This document shows positions 1 to 9,608 of a DNA stretch of 55,267 bases, one piece after another (the first letter of the stretch is position 1; each line of letters starts with the position of its first letter). This DNA is from Burkholderiales bacterium (lineage in GTDB: Bacteria > Pseudomonadota > Gammaproteobacteria > Burkholderiales > Burkholderiaceae_C), in the NCBI GenBank assembly GCA_028868305.1, contig JAGWUS010000023.1:1-55267 (forward strand), read 5' to 3'. The notes beneath the pieces are model-generated. The model searched no databases, was not told the origin of the DNA, and worked only from the letters and a program-made list of their open reading frames with translations. Made by a program: the position numbers and the translations under genes.

Positions 1-1
1 G

Positions 2-310
2 ATTGCTGCGGCCAGTGCGGAGCAAAGCGAATCGGTGGTGCAAATCGGAGGGGCGATGGGGCAACTGTCCAAGGCTACCCAGCAAAACGCCAGTGCCAGC
101 GAAGAACTGGCAGCCACCAGCGAGGAGCTCTCGGGGCAGGCAGAGCAACTGCAACAGACGGTCGCTTTTTTCAATCTGGGAGGCGAGGTGCCTGTGGTAC
201 GCAACCGCCACGACATAGGGATAGATCGGCGAGCGCAGGCGCCACGGTTGATGGCAACAGTCACGCCTGCACCGGTAAGGGGTGGTGGCGGAAATTTCAG
301 GCCCTACTGA
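2..310 (+). CDS. Methyl-accepting chemotaxis protein, C-terminal fragment (cut by window start)
   Basis: This is the last ~102 residues of an MCP; the open frame continues off the left edge. It begins inside the C-terminal arm of the cytoplasmic coiled-coil hairpin, with repeats of the form [16 protein letters not shown] and [16 protein letters not shown], followed by a ~45-residue basic/glycine-rich tail ending RGGGGNFRPY. The family signals to CheA through CheW, and a CheW gene follows 12 bp downstream. The first 141 bases are identical to 3097-3237 inside the next MCP, so the two genes are recent duplicates or have exchanged sequence. No WETF-type CheR/CheB docking peptide is present. The ligand domain lies outside the window. 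Confidence 0.9.
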   Translation: MAAASAEQSESVVQIGGAMGQLSKATQQNASASEELAATSEELSGQAEQLQQTVAFFNLGGEVPVVRNRHDIGIDRRAQAPRLMATVTPAPVRGGGGNFRPY

Positions 311-322
311 AGGGAAAGTGCG

Positions 323-841
323 ATGCAATCCGTTGATATGAACCCTCAGGGAAGTACGGTCGACAAGGGTCCTGCCACGCAGTACCTGACATACAGCCTT
401 GGTGATGAAGTCTTTGCCATGGATATTCGTGCGGTGCGCGAGATCATCCAATATGGGGCGATGACTTCGGTGCCGCTGATGCCTGAGTTTGTACGCGGAG
501 TGATCAATCTGCGCGGGCAGGTAGTGCCGGTGATCGATCTGCAATCGCGCTTTGGACGAACCTCTTCGAGGGTAGGCAAGAAGACCTGCATCATCATTTT
601 CGATGCGACGAAGGAAGGAGAGAAAGTCGAGCTCGGGCTGATGGTCGATGCAGTCAGCGAAGTGATCGAAATTCCTGACTCGCAAATTGAGCCTGCTCCG
701 CAATTTGGAGCATCCATTCGTCGTGATTTCATCCGTGGAATGGGCAAAGTGGGCGGTGTTTTCATCGTGATTCTGGAGCCAGAACGGGCGCTCGACGTTG
801 AAGAAATGGCCGCACTCGCGGAAAAAGACCTGCACGTTTGA
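323..841 (+). CDS. cheW: Chemotaxis adaptor protein CheW
   Basis: A 172-residue single-domain CheW protein, the cytoplasmic adaptor that couples MCP tips to the kinase CheA. After a ~20-residue leader it shows the family pattern: TYSLGDEVFAMDIRAVREI, then the signature PLMPEFVRGVINLRGQVVPV and DLQSRFG, then GLMVDAVSEVIEIP. Length is usual for CheW. It sits between two MCP genes, 12 bp after the first and 77 bp before the PAS gene, so it probably belongs to one chemoreceptor operon and serves these receptors. Nothing in the sequence is unusual apart from a slightly long N-terminus; the ATG at 335 (MNPQG) is a possible alternative start. Confidence 0.95.
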   Translation: MQSVDMNPQGSTVDKGPATQYLTYSLGDEVFAMDIRAVREIIQYGAMTSVPLMPEFVRGVINLRGQVVPVIDLQSRFGRTSSRVGKKTCIIIFDATKEGEKVELGLMVDAVSEVIEIPDSQIEPAPQFGASIRRDFIRGMGKVGGVFIVILEPERALDVEEMAALAEKDLHV

Positions 842-918
842 CTCTGCAGGCGAAGGCCATCGCTGCCCAGAACGATAGTAAGTGAGTCCGCAGCATTTGA
901 TATTGAGCAGGTGACTTC

Positions 919-1437
919 ATGAAGAACGAAACAAAGCCCACCTTGCAGGAGCGCGTCATGCGGGAGGGTGATTTTCTGGTTTCTAAAACGGATCTGAAGG
1001 GGCGTATCACCTACGGGAATCGCATCTTCATCGAGTTTTCTGGTTATGCCGAGGAGGAACTGCTGGGTGCGCAGCACAACATCGTGCGCCATCCGGACAT
1101 GCCGCGTGGTGTGTTTAAGTTCCTGTGGGACACGATACAGGGCAAGCAGGAATGCTTTGCCTACGTGAAAAACATGTCCAAAGACGGTGGTTTCTATTGG
1201 GTGTTTGCCAATGTGACGCCTTCCTACGACGCGCAAGGCGACGTTGAGGGGTATTTTTCAGTACGTCGAAAGCCCCACAAAGCTGCAGTGGACCTAGTGT
1301 CTCAACTCTACGCACAAATGCTGGCGGCGGAACGCGCTGCCGGGCCCAAAGACGCGTGTGAAGCATCTACGTCGCTACTGACGGGATTTCTCCGAGAAAA
1401 AGGGATGAGTTATGAAGACTTCATACTTTCAATCTGA
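919..1437 (+). CDS. Stand-alone Aer-like PAS sensor protein (CetB-like)
   Basis: A 172-residue soluble protein made of one PAS domain (about residues 10-125) plus a short helical tail. It carries the Aer-type signature: [56 protein letters not shown] and GYFSVRRKP. In Aer this domain binds FAD and reads redox state. Here the domain is not fused to a receptor: the gene ends in [11 protein letters not shown] and overlaps the following MCP by 26 bp in another frame, so translation is likely coupled. Inference: it is the sensory half of a two-protein energy-taxis receptor, as with CetB/CetA of Campylobacter. FAD binding is not provable from sequence alone. Confidence 0.85.
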   Translation: MKNETKPTLQERVMREGDFLVSKTDLKGRITYGNRIFIEFSGYAEEELLGAQHNIVRHPDMPRGVFKFLWDTIQGKQECFAYVKNMSKDGGFYWVFANVTPSYDAQGDVEGYFSVRRKPHKAAVDLVSQLYAQMLAAERAAGPKDACEASTSLLTGFLREKGMSYEDFILSI

Positions 1438-3406
1438 CGCTGGAAAATTCGGTGGACTGACCATTCTGCTGCTGGTCGGAGGGGCTCTGGCGCAGGCCGT
1501 TGTGCTGGAAGGTAGTTGGGTCTCGTTTGTTTGGGTAGTGCCAGCCTTAATCCTGTTGTGGGTCTGGATGGGGCGACAGTCCCGGCGGGCCAGTCTGCTC
1601 ATACAAGTGCGCGATGTAGCCAACCAGGTTGCACACGGTCAGTTTGCACAGCGTTTGACGGGCATACCTAGCAACAGCGAACTTGGCGGTTTGTGCTGGG
1701 ACATGAATGACATGCTGGACCAACTCGAAGCCTGTTTCCGCGAGCAGGCTACCGCCCTGAGCGTGGCTTCCGTGGGAAATTTTCACCGGAAAGTGCAAAC
1801 GACCGGATTGCGCGGCGGTTTTCATGCATCGCAGACAGCGACCAATGCGTCACTGCAAAGCATGGAAGAAAAGGTAATTCTGGAGCAAAAGAACGCGGAA
1901 GAGAAACGGATTGCGCAGGAGCGTGAACAACGCATCGCCAGGGAAAATCTGAGAATCAAGCTAGCGCTGGACAGTCTGCCGGAGTGCGTGACAGTCTCGA
2001 ACGCTGATGCCCAGTTTGTGCACGCAACACCAGCAGCGCAGGCATTACTGACTCGCCTGGTGGGGAGTCGATTCGATGCGGACAAGTTCTACGGCAACAA
2101 GCTCAGCAGCCTTTTCAGAAGTGCAGACACCGCTACGCGATTTGACAATGCTGTCATCTCCGGAGAGTCCGTTGATATGGAAATTGAAGGTCGTCAGATT
2201 CGTCTGCTGGCCAAACCTATCTTGGATGCACAGGGCAACCGCCTGGGTCGCGTGACGCACTGGGTAGACAGGACCCAGGAAATTGCTTCCGAGCAGGAGT
2301 TGGCGGATATGGTGAGTGCGGCCGGTTTCGGCGATTTCAGCAAGCGTTTGGGGGTCGATGGCAAGAGTGGCTTCTTTGCATCGATGTCAATGGGTATGAA
2401 CCAACTCATGGATACGAGCGAACAGGGCCTTTCGGACGTCGCCAGGTTGTTGCGTGCTTTTTCCGGCGGCGATTTGACGCAACGCATTGAGCGTGACTAT
2501 GCGGGCCTATTCGGACAGGTCAAGGACAGTGCCAACTCCACAGCAGATAACCTTACCAGGGTCCTTGGTGAAGTTCGTGCGGCGGCAGATGCACTTACTG
2601 GTGCTGCCAGCCAGGTATCGGCGACTGCGCAATCCTTGAGTCAGGCTGCCAGTGAGCAGGCAGCTTCAGTGGAAGAAACGACAGCGTCCATTGACGTGAT
2701 GTCAGCAAGCATCAGCCAAAACAGCGACAACGCCAAAGTCACCGATGGCATGGCCACCAAAGCCAGCAAGGAAGCCACGGACGGAGGCAGTGCGGTGAGC
2801 CAGACGGTTGCCGCCATGAAGCAGATAGCTGCCAAAATTGGCATCGTTGACGACATTGCCTACCAGACCAACCTGCTGGCATTGAACGCCGCCATTGAAG
2901 CGGCCCGGGCGGGAGAGCACGGCAAAGGCTTTGCAGTAGTGGCGGCGGAAGTGCGCAAGCTGGCAGAACGCAGCCAGGAAGCTGCCAAGGAAATTGGCGA
3001 CCTTGCCGGCAACTCGGTATCGACAGCGGAGCGAGCCGGCAAACTGCTCGATGAAATCGTACCCAGCATCCAGAAGACCAGCGAACTGGTGCAGGAGATT
3101 GCTGCGGCCAGTGCGGAGCAAAGCGAATCGGTGGTGCAAATCGGAGGGGCGATGGGGCAACTGTCCAAGGCTACCCAGCAAAACGCCAGTGCCAGCGAAG
3201 AACTGGCAGCCACCAGCGAGGAGCTCTCGGGGCAGGCGCAGCAGTTGCAGGAAAGCATCGCCTTCTTCAAGACCGGGGATTCGCCCTTGAAAGTGCGTGA
3301 CAGGCAGGCCGTGGCACTGGAGCAGCGTACAGCGGCTCCGAGACTGATGTCGTCAGTGACAACGGCGCCGGTGCGCGGTGGTGGCAGCAACTTCAAGCGC
3401 TATTGA
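1412..3406 (+). CDS. Methyl-accepting chemotaxis protein with N-terminal membrane hairpin (CetA-like)
   Basis: A 664-residue MCP. Residues ~14-53 form two hydrophobic helices separated by a few residues (EGSWVS), a membrane hairpin with essentially no periplasmic ligand domain, as in Aer. HAMP-like segments follow (~55-150), then a coiled linker, a PAS-like domain (~180-290: [20 protein letters not shown]), more HAMP (~300-390), and the signalling hairpin with [20 protein letters not shown] and [20 protein letters not shown]. The start ATG at 1412 lies inside the upstream PAS gene. The lack of a periplasmic domain suggests it takes its signal from the partner PAS protein and its own PAS. The tail (NFKRY) has no WETF peptide. 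Bases 3097-3237 are identical to bases 1-141. Confidence 0.93.
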   Translation: MKTSYFQSDAGKFGGLTILLLVGGALAQAVVLEGSWVSFVWVVPALILLWVWMGRQSRRASLLIQVRDVANQVAHGQFAQRLTGIPSNSELGGLCWDMNDMLDQLEACFREQATALSVASVGNFHRKVQTTGLRGGFHASQTATNASLQSMEEKVILEQKNAEEKRIAQEREQRIARENLRIKLALDSLPECVTVSNADAQFVHATPAAQALLTRLVGSRFDADKFYGNKLSSLFRSADTATRFDNAVISGESVDMEIEGRQIRLLAKPILDAQGNRLGRVTHWVDRTQEIASEQELADMVSAAGFGDFSKRLGVDGKSGFFASMSMGMNQLMDTSEQGLSDVARLLRAFSGGDLTQRIERDYAGLFGQVKDSANSTADNLTRVLGEVRAAADALTGAASQVSATAQSLSQAASEQAASVEETTASIDVMSASISQNSDNAKVTDGMATKASKEATDGGSAVSQTVAAMKQIAAKIGIVDDIAYQTNLLALNAAIEAARAGEHGKGFAVVAAEVRKLAERSQEAAKEIGDLAGNSVSTAERAGKLLDEIVPSIQKTSELVQEIAAASAEQSESVVQIGGAMGQLSKATQQNASASEELAATSEELSGQAQQLQESIAFFKTGDSPLKVRDRQAVALEQRTAAPRLMSSVTTAPVRGGGSNFKRY

Positions 3407-3517
3407 TCCGGCCTGCCCCGGCGGGTGATTTACGCCTGTTTACATATATCGGGCGGTCTTTACATCGATTGCGCAACGGGGTGGGTTCCGGCCGCGATAA
3501 TGGCTGCCTATTCTGTT

Positions 3518-3529
3518 TGCACCGGTGCA
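3518..3529. promoter_or_regulatory. 12-bp perfect palindrome upstream of the PBP gene
   Basis: TGCACCGGTGCA reads the same on both strands and lies ~50 bp upstream of the preferred PBP start in the 173-bp gap after the MCP. It could be an operator half-site pair; no known regulator is recognised. Chance occurrence in GC-rich DNA is possible. Confidence 0.25.
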
Positions 3530-3579
3530 TCCGGATGTGCATGCTCCATGTGTGTTGCACGCCGGTTTGCACAAACCTG

Positions 3580-5835
3580 ATGCCTGTTTTTTACTCACTT
3601 TTTTTTCGCCTCCTGATGCTTTGGGTGGCTGCCATGCCCCTGGCTTGGTCTGCATCGCCCCTGGACCTGCCCGAGCTTGATGCCTTGGTCGACTACAAGC
3701 CCAAAATTCCCTTGCGGGTCTACACCAGCGACGGGGTGCTGATCGGTGAGTTCGGCCAGGAGCGGCGGGACTTTGTCCCGATCCAGGAGATCCCGCTGAT
3801 CCAGCGCCAGGCGGTGCTGGCCATTGAAGACGCGCGCTTTTACCAGCATGGGGGTGTCGACTACAAGGGCGTGGCCCGCGCCCTGATTGCTGATCTGACC
3901 GGAGGCGTGAAGCAGGGCGCCTCGACCATCACGATGCAGGTGGCCCGCAACTTCTACCTTACCCGGGACAAGGTGCTGTCGCGCAAGCTCACCGAGGTGA
4001 TGCTGGCCTACAAGATCGAGCGCACGCTGAGCAAGGATCAGATTCTGGAGCTCTACATGAACCAGATCTACCTGGGCCAGCGCGCCTACGGCTTTGGCAG
4101 TGCGGCCAGGGTGTATTTTGGCAAGCCGCTCAAAGACCTCAGCATCGCGCAGGCGGCCATGCTCGCCGGCCTGCCCCAGGCCCCGTCGACGGGCAATCCC
4201 GTGGCCAACCCCAAGCGCGCACAGGCACGCCAGCGCATGGTGCTCAAGCGCATGCGGGACCTGAACTACATCACCGAAGCGCAGTACCAGAAGGCACTGC
4301 AGGAAAACATCCGGGTGCGCATGGATAGCCAGGTGCACAGCAACCACGCGCTGTATGCCGCAGAGATGGTGCGTCTGGCCATGGTGGCCCAATTCAAGGA
4401 GGAGACCTACACCCGTGGCTTCGTGGTGACCACCACGCTGGTGCAGTCCGAGCAGGAGGCAGCCTACGACGCTTTGCGGCGCAATGTGCTGGCGTATGAC
4501 CAGCGCCATGGCTATCGGGGGCCTGAGGCATTTATGGCACTGCCTGCCCATGCCGTGGAACGTCAAAAGATGATCGAGGCCACGCTGCAGCAGCACCCCG
4601 CCAGCGACCATCTGATGTCGGCCGTCGTGCTGGCCGCATCTGCTCAGAGTGTGCGCGTCATGTTGGCCAACGGCGACGAGACCACGGTGACCGGGGAAGG
4701 CTTGCGCTGGGCTGCCGCGGCGCTGTCACCCAAGGCGTCGGCGGCGCTGAGGATCAAGCCTGGCGCAGTGATCCGCGTCTTGCGAGACGGCAAGGGCCGC
4801 TGGAGTATTGCGCAGTTGCCCAATGTGGGAGCGGCCTTCGTTGCGCTCAACAACCAGACCGGCGCCTACCGCGCGCTGGTGGGGGGCTTTGATTTCAATG
4901 CCAGCCCGTTTAACCATGTAACCCAGGCCTGGCGCCAGCCCGGTTCGGCGATGAAACCGTTCATTTACTCTGCAGCCCTGGACAAGGGCTATTCGCCCGC
5001 CACGCTGGTCAACGACTCGCCCGTTACCCTTAGCAGCGCAGAAACTGGCGGACAGCCCTGGACGCCCCAGAACGATGATGGGGTGTACGACGGCGCGATC
5101 ACTCTGCGCACGGCATTGGCCCAGTCCAAGAATGTGGCGGCCGTACGGTTGCTGCGCGCCATTACGCCGCAGTACGCCTATGGATTCCTGCCGCGCTTCG
5201 GTTTCGACCCGGCGAAGCAGCCGCAAAACTACACACTCACGCTGGGCACCGGTTCAGTGACGCCGGTGCAGATGGCCGGTGCCTACTCGGTGTTTGCTAA
5301 CGGGGGCTTTCAGATCAGCCCCTATCTGATACAGAAGGTGACCGATACACGCGGCACCGTATTGTTCGAGGCCAAGCCGGTGGTTGTGGCGCAGGAAAGC
5401 GACCGGGTGCTCGATGCGCGTAACGCTTTTGTCATGGGCAGCATGCTGAACGAGGTGACCGTGTCAGGCACCGGTGCCGCCGCGTCCCAGAAGCTTGCCC
5501 GCCAGGATCTGGCGGGCAAGACCGGTACCAGCAGTGAGGCCTTTGACGGTTGGTTTGCCGGCTTCAGTGGTGCCACCACCGCTGTGGCCTGGATGGGCTA
5601 TGACGAGCCGCAGTCCCTGGGTGGGCGCGAGTTCGGTGCCACCCTGGCACTGCCGATCTGGATCGACTTTATGCGTGTTGCGCTGCAGGGCAAGCCACAG
5701 TCCACCATGCCGCAGCCCGCAGGCGTGTCGAACGTGGCGGGCGACTGGGTGTATGACGAGTTCAAGGATGCTAGCGGCCCCGGTGCCATTGATGTGGATA
5801 TGCTCCAGCGTCTCAAGGAAATGTTCTCGCGCTGA
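3580..5835 (+). CDS. mrcA: Class A penicillin-binding protein 1A (bifunctional)
   Basis: About 751 residues from the ATG at 3580. The frame is open back to 3403, but that extension is low-complexity and cysteine-rich; from 3580 the protein starts with a proper membrane anchor (residues ~5-24). The family polymerises glycan strands and crosslinks peptides in the periplasm. Family-51 glycosyltransferase motifs are clear: IEDARFYQHGGVDYKG with catalytic Glu83, KQGASTITMQVARNFYL, and ERTLSKDQILELYMNQIYLG. The transpeptidase has SAMK (Ser456, Lys459), SKN, and KTGTSSEAFDGWF (Lys647). No clear Shine-Dalgarno precedes any candidate start (3535, 3580, 3616), so the exact start is uncertain. The neighbours are unrelated and ureD converges on it. 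Confidence 0.92.
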   Translation: MPVFYSLFFRLLMLWVAAMPLAWSASPLDLPELDALVDYKPKIPLRVYTSDGVLIGEFGQERRDFVPIQEIPLIQRQAVLAIEDARFYQHGGVDYKGVARALIADLTGGVKQGASTITMQVARNFYLTRDKVLSRKLTEVMLAYKIERTLSKDQILELYMNQIYLGQRAYGFGSAARVYFGKPLKDLSIAQAAMLAGLPQAPSTGNPVANPKRAQARQRMVLKRMRDLNYITEAQYQKALQENIRVRMDSQVHSNHALYAAEMVRLAMVAQFKEETYTRGFVVTTTLVQSEQEAAYDALRRNVLAYDQRHGYRGPEAFMALPAHAVERQKMIEATLQQHPASDHLMSAVVLAASAQSVRVMLANGDETTVTGEGLRWAAAALSPKASAALRIKPGAVIRVLRDGKGRWSIAQLPNVGAAFVALNNQTGAYRALVGGFDFNASPFNHVTQAWRQPGSAMKPFIYSAALDKGYSPATLVNDSPVTLSSAETGGQPWTPQNDDGVYDGAITLRTALAQSKNVAAVRLLRAITPQYAYGFLPRFGFDPAKQPQNYTLTLGTGSVTPVQMAGAYSVFANGGFQISPYLIQKVTDTRGTVLFEAKPVVVAQESDRVLDARNAFVMGSMLNEVTVSGTGAAASQKLARQDLAGKTGTSSEAFDGWFAGFSGATTAVAWMGYDEPQSLGGREFGATLALPIWIDFMRVALQGKPQSTMPQPAGVSNVAGDWVYDEFKDASGPGAIDVDMLQRLKEMFSR

Positions 5836-5971
5836 CGCAGCGCACAGCTATTGCCTTCATGTACGGCACTCGGCGTATTTCCCACACGGTTGCTCACTGT
5901 GTGTAACGCCCTGTCTCCCGATGGGCCGCGTCTCACCTTAGGGCGGCCTGGCGGTGAAACCCTCATGCTGC

Positions 5972-6802
5972 TTACATCGCCCAGATGCGCGGGTGGGACG
6001 CTGCCATGTTCCACAGCGCAGCGCGCCAGGTGTTGCGCAGTGTGCGCAGCAGGTCCATGGCTGGCTCCACCACCGGGGCAATGACCCGCACGACAACCAC
6101 CTGGGCATGGGGATTGGTAGCGCCGGCCAGTGACGCCAGCGGATGCTGCGCAATGACCTCCCGTACGCTGTCCAGCGCCAGTTCGCGCCGTTGTCGCGTC
6201 AGGGGGCTGCCGGTTACAAAGAAAAGAGATGCCATGCAGCGCTGCCCAGCCATACCGGTGGGGCCATTGAGCAGGCGGGAGTCGCTGGCATCAATGGCGC
6301 CACGCTCGAGCCAGACGCCCGGCACTTCAATGTGCTGCTGCAGGCGGCCCTGCACAAACGGCTGATCGGCATGGGGCAGGCCGAACGCTGTGACATCCCA
6401 ACCCATCAGCTCGGCACCTGGCGAAAGGTCCATGGTGAGGCGATTCTCGGCCAAGCAGCCGCTGTAGCACAGGGCTTCCAGGGGCAGCCACTCAAGGCGT
6501 GCTTTTGCCTCCAGTGTGAGGCGGGTGCGTTGCAGTGCCGGTGCGCCTTCAGAGCGGTAAAACCGCGTGGCCCCCGGGGTAGTGACCAGGCTATGCGCAC
6601 CGGCTTGCACTTCCACTGCGATGTCCAGCGCGTCGCCCCCGACCAGCCCGCCCGGAGGGTGCACCAGCACGTTGTGGCAAACCGCATCGCCCTCTGGGTA
6701 CAGGCTTTGCAGCACGCGCAAGGGTCCGGTATGGGTGTGGCGGGCCAGCGTTTTGCCAGATTCCAGGGCGTATTGAATGGAGAGTTGCGCGTGCCAGGAC
6801 AT
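5972..6802 (-). CDS. ureD: Urease accessory protein UreD (orphan)
   Basis: A 276-residue UreD/UreH protein, the chaperone that docks on urease apoprotein with UreF and UreG during nickel insertion. Diagnostic segments are GPLRVLQSLYPEGDAVCHN, HPPGGLVGGDALDI, LVTTPGATRFYRSEG, and a central AKARLEWLPLEALCYSG. Length is normal and no frame damage is seen. It is normally the first gene of ureDABCEFG, but here its 3' end faces the PBP gene only 136 bp away and no other urease gene is in the window. Either the rest of the operon is elsewhere, or this is a leftover. It is divergent from the molybdenum hydroxylase genes, which have no known link to urease. Confidence 0.9.
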   Translation of the reverse strand: MSWHAQLSIQYALESGKTLARHTHTGPLRVLQSLYPEGDAVCHNVLVHPPGGLVGGDALDIAVEVQAGAHSLVTTPGATRFYRSEGAPALQRTRLTLEAKARLEWLPLEALCYSGCLAENRLTMDLSPGAELMGWDVTAFGLPHADQPFVQGRLQQHIEVPGVWLERGAIDASDSRLLNGPTGMAGQRCMASLFFVTGSPLTRQRRELALDSVREVIAQHPLASLAGATNPHAQVVVVRVIAPVVEPAMDLLRTLRNTWRAALWNMAASHPRIWAM

Positions 6803-6876
6803 GGGGTGCGGTGTGCGATGTGCGATGGACTGACGTAGTATGCAGGCTTTGATCCTACAAACTGCAAGGAGCCGCT

Positions 6877-7329
6877 GTGGAGCTGAATATCAATGGACAA
6901 AGCGTTCAAGTGGATGCCGATCCCGGCATGCCGCTGTTATGGATGTTGCGTGACACGCTCAACATGACCGGAACCAAGTTCGGTTGCGGTATTGCGGCAT
7001 GCGGAGCCTGCACCATCCACCTGGACGGGCAGGCCGTGCGCTCCTGCGTGACGCCGGTACAGGCAGCGGTAGGCAAGAAAATGCGCACCATCGAATCACT
7101 CGGTAGCGCGGACAAGCCACATGCCCTGCAGGCCGCGTGGATTGCCGAGCAGGTGCCCCAGTGTGGTTATTGCCAGAGCGGCATGTTGATGGCGGCGGCC
7201 GCTTTGCTGGAGCACAACCCGAAACCGACAGATTCAGATATCGATGCCGCCATGACCAATATCTGCCGCTGTGGTACCTACCAGCGGGTACGTGCGGCGA
7301 TCCATCGCGCCGCGGGAGGTGCAGCATGA
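6877..7329 (+). CDS. (2Fe-2S) subunit of a molybdenum hydroxylase (IorA-like)
   Basis: A 150-residue small subunit carrying two [2Fe-2S] clusters. The plant-type ferredoxin half has [15 protein letters not shown] (~residues 40-54); the C-terminal helical half has [10 protein letters not shown] and [15 protein letters not shown]. These match small subunits of isoquinoline 1-oxidoreductase and aldehyde oxidases, which pass electrons from the molybdenum centre to an acceptor. The start is GTG at 6877 preceded by AAGGA at good spacing. The stop overlaps the ATG of the large-subunit gene (ATGA), so the two are co-translated. The real substrate cannot be told from sequence. No FAD subunit is nearby, consistent with the two-subunit IorAB type. 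Confidence 0.92.
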   Translation: MELNINGQSVQVDADPGMPLLWMLRDTLNMTGTKFGCGIAACGACTIHLDGQAVRSCVTPVQAAVGKKMRTIESLGSADKPHALQAAWIAEQVPQCGYCQSGMLMAAAALLEHNPKPTDSDIDAAMTNICRCGTYQRVRAAIHRAAGGAA

Positions 7330-9608
7330 AGCGCCGTACCTGGATATTGAGCGCCCTGGGCACCACAGGGGCACTGGTGGTGGGCTGGGGAGTGATGCCT
7401 GCGCGATCACGCCTGGGGTCTGCGACACAGATGCTGCCAACCGAAGGCGATGTTGCCCTGAATGGCTGGATCAAGGTGGGTGCCAGAGGCGACATCACGC
7501 TGGCCATGCCACGCAGTGAAATGGGGCAGGGTGTGCATAACGCGTTGTCCGTGCTGGTGGCCGAAGAGTTGGATGTCGCGCTGGACAGCGTGCGGCTGGA
7601 GCAGGCCGGACCGAATGCCATTTACGGCAATGTTGCGATGTTTGTGGCCAGTCTGCCTTTTCATCCGCTGGAGTCTGAAGGTGGCAAACCCTTCAAGGTA
7701 CGCGCCAGTGAATGGATGGTGGGGAAAATCGCGCGTGAATTGGGCATCAATGCCACCGGAGGTTCGTCCAGTGTGGCCGATGCTTGGGAACCTTTGCGCC
7801 AAGCTGCGGCCACGGCCCGAGCCAGTCTGCTGGAGGCTGCCGCGGGGCAGTGGAAGGTTCCTGTGACGGAGATTGCTGTCAAGGGGGGCAGGCTGTCCCA
7901 CCCATCGGGCCGTGCGGGCCACTACGGTGAGTTTGCGCGTCTGGCGGCGGGCCTGACGCCAGCCCACGTTGTACTGAAAGACCGCAAGGACTGGACATTG
8001 ATCGGGAAGGCGACCCTGCGCGCGGACATTCCTGCCAAGACGCGGGGCGCAGCAGGTTTCGGGCTCGACGTGCGTCAGCCGGGGATGCTCTATGCCAGCG
8101 TGCGCATGGCCCCTGCGCTCGGCGGCACGGTGCATTCCATCGATCCACAGTCGGCGCTGGCCATGCCGGGGGTGCACAAGCTGGTTCGGCTGGATGCCAT
8201 GGCGGGTTCAACCGCCGGTTTTGCGGTGGTCGGAAAAACCACGTGGCATGCACGGCAGGCAGCGCAGTCCGTGCATGTGGAGTGGGCACACGGTGCCGGG
8301 GGTGCACTGGACACCGGGCGCATTGCCGCCGAACTGTTCAACCGCGCAAAGACGGATTCCGGCACCACCTTTTACAGCCGGGGCAATATTGCCGAGGCAG
8401 AGAAATCGGCCTCCCGCCTGGTGGAAGCCACGTACCAGGCGCCTTACCTGGCGCACGCCACGATGGAGCCCATGAACTGCACGGCACAGGTCAGGGCCGG
8501 CAAGGTGGAGGTCTGGGCGCCCACCCAAGTGCCTGGCATGGCGCGCGCGGCAGCGGCCAAGGCGGCCGGAGTGGACGAGGACGATGTCACCCTGCATGTC
8601 ACCTTGTTGGGGGGCGGGTTTGGCCGCCGGCTGGAGGTGGATTTCGTATCCCAGGCCGTGCGCGTTGCCATGGAGTGCGATGGCAAACCAGTGCAGCTGG
8701 TCTGGAGCCGTGAAGAGGACATGACGCATGATTTCTACCGCCCGATGCATGTGGCGCTGATGACCGCCGCAGTGGATGCCCATGGCACGGTGCAAAGTCT
8801 GCGCATCAAGTCTGCGGGTGACGCCATTACCCCGCGCTGGATGGCACGTGGCCTGCCGGCGCTGGCCGGCCCTTTTGACGCGCCGGACAAAACGACCGCA
8901 GAGGGGCTGTTTGACCTGCCCTACGGCTTTGCCCACCAGCATATGGAGCACGTTGCCACCCGTATGGGTGTTCCGGTCGGGTTCTGGCGATCGGTTGGTC
9001 ACTCGCACAATGCTTTTTTCTCGGAGAGCTTTGTGGACGAACTGGCTGCACTGGTCCGGCAAGATCCGGTGGCTTTTCGCGCCACCCTGCTGGCAGATGC
9101 GCCACGCTATCTTGCTGTGCTGAAGCTGGCCGCAGAAAAGTCGGGCTGGGGACGCAAGCTGCCTGCCGGGCATGCCCACGGCGTCGCCCTGCACGAGTCA
9201 TTTGGCTCCATCGTGGCCGAGGTCGCCGAGGTGTCGCTGCGAGATGGTCAGCCTCTGGTGCATTCGGTTGTGTGCGCCATAGACTGCGGCACCGTTGTCA
9301 ACCCCAACACGGTGGCCCAGCAGATGGAAAGTGCTGTGGTGTTCGGGCTCAGTGCGGCGCTCTTCGGCCAGATCGAAATCCGTGGAAGTGAAGTGCAACA
9401 AAACAATTTCACGTCCTACCCGGTGGTCATGCTGGCACAGGCACCCCAAGTGCAAACCTGGATCGTGCCCAGCACCCGGGCGCCCGCAGGGGTGGGGGAG
9501 CCGGGTGTTCCGCCCATCGCACCTGCGGTGGGCAATGCACTCTTCGCCCTGACCGGCAAACGTCTGCGTGCTTTGCCGCTCGTGCTTAACGAAACAGCAG
9601 CGGCATGA
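7326..9608 (+). CDS. Molybdopterin-binding large subunit of a xanthine dehydrogenase/aldehyde oxidase family enzyme (IorB-like)
   Basis: A 760-residue large subunit starting at the ATG that overlaps the small-subunit stop. The N-terminus [20 protein letters not shown] is a twin-arginine-type signal, so the folded, cofactor-loaded enzyme is probably exported to the periplasm. Family segments include [67 protein letters not shown], and the active-site region [19 protein letters not shown], which holds the conserved catalytic Glu. Together with the upstream 2Fe-2S protein it forms an IorAB-type hydroxylase of N-heterocycles or aldehydes; substrate unknown. The gene 3' end overlaps the convergent lrgB gene by 23 bp. 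Cofactor-insertion genes (xdhC type) are not in the window. Confidence 0.9.
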   Translation: MKRRTWILSALGTTGALVVGWGVMPARSRLGSATQMLPTEGDVALNGWIKVGARGDITLAMPRSEMGQGVHNALSVLVAEELDVALDSVRLEQAGPNAIYGNVAMFVASLPFHPLESEGGKPFKVRASEWMVGKIARELGINATGGSSSVADAWEPLRQAAATARASLLEAAAGQWKVPVTEIAVKGGRLSHPSGRAGHYGEFARLAAGLTPAHVVLKDRKDWTLIGKATLRADIPAKTRGAAGFGLDVRQPGMLYASVRMAPALGGTVHSIDPQSALAMPGVHKLVRLDAMAGSTAGFAVVGKTTWHARQAAQSVHVEWAHGAGGALDTGRIAAELFNRAKTDSGTTFYSRGNIAEAEKSASRLVEATYQAPYLAHATMEPMNCTAQVRAGKVEVWAPTQVPGMARAAAAKAAGVDEDDVTLHVTLLGGGFGRRLEVDFVSQAVRVAMECDGKPVQLVWSREEDMTHDFYRPMHVALMTAAVDAHGTVQSLRIKSAGDAITPRWMARGLPALAGPFDAPDKTTAEGLFDLPYGFAHQHMEHVATRMGVPVGFWRSVGHSHNAFFSESFVDELAALVRQDPVAFRATLLADAPRYLAVLKLAAEKSGWGRKLPAGHAHGVALHESFGSIVAEVAEVSLRDGQPLVHSVVCAIDCGTVVNPNTVAQQMESAVVFGLSAALFGQIEIRGSEVQQNNFTSYPVVMLAQAPQVQTWIVPSTRAPAGVGEPGVPPIAPAVGNALFALTGKRLRALPLVLNETAAA

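Noticed and set aside
2821..2880. Further copy of the 43-bp repeat in the MCP (GATAGCTGCC)
   Set aside because: Only a few bases match and they encode the conserved MCP segment [15 protein letters not shown], so this is ordinary coding sequence.
3403..3579. 59-codon N-terminal extension of the PBP
   Set aside because: Cys/Arg-rich, no similarity to PBP N-termini, and it would bury the membrane anchor; the start at 3580 gives a normal protein.
7137..7325. 63-codon N-terminal extension of the molybdenum hydroxylase large subunit
   Set aside because: It overlaps the 2Fe-2S subunit gene; the Tat signal begins at the ATG at 7326.
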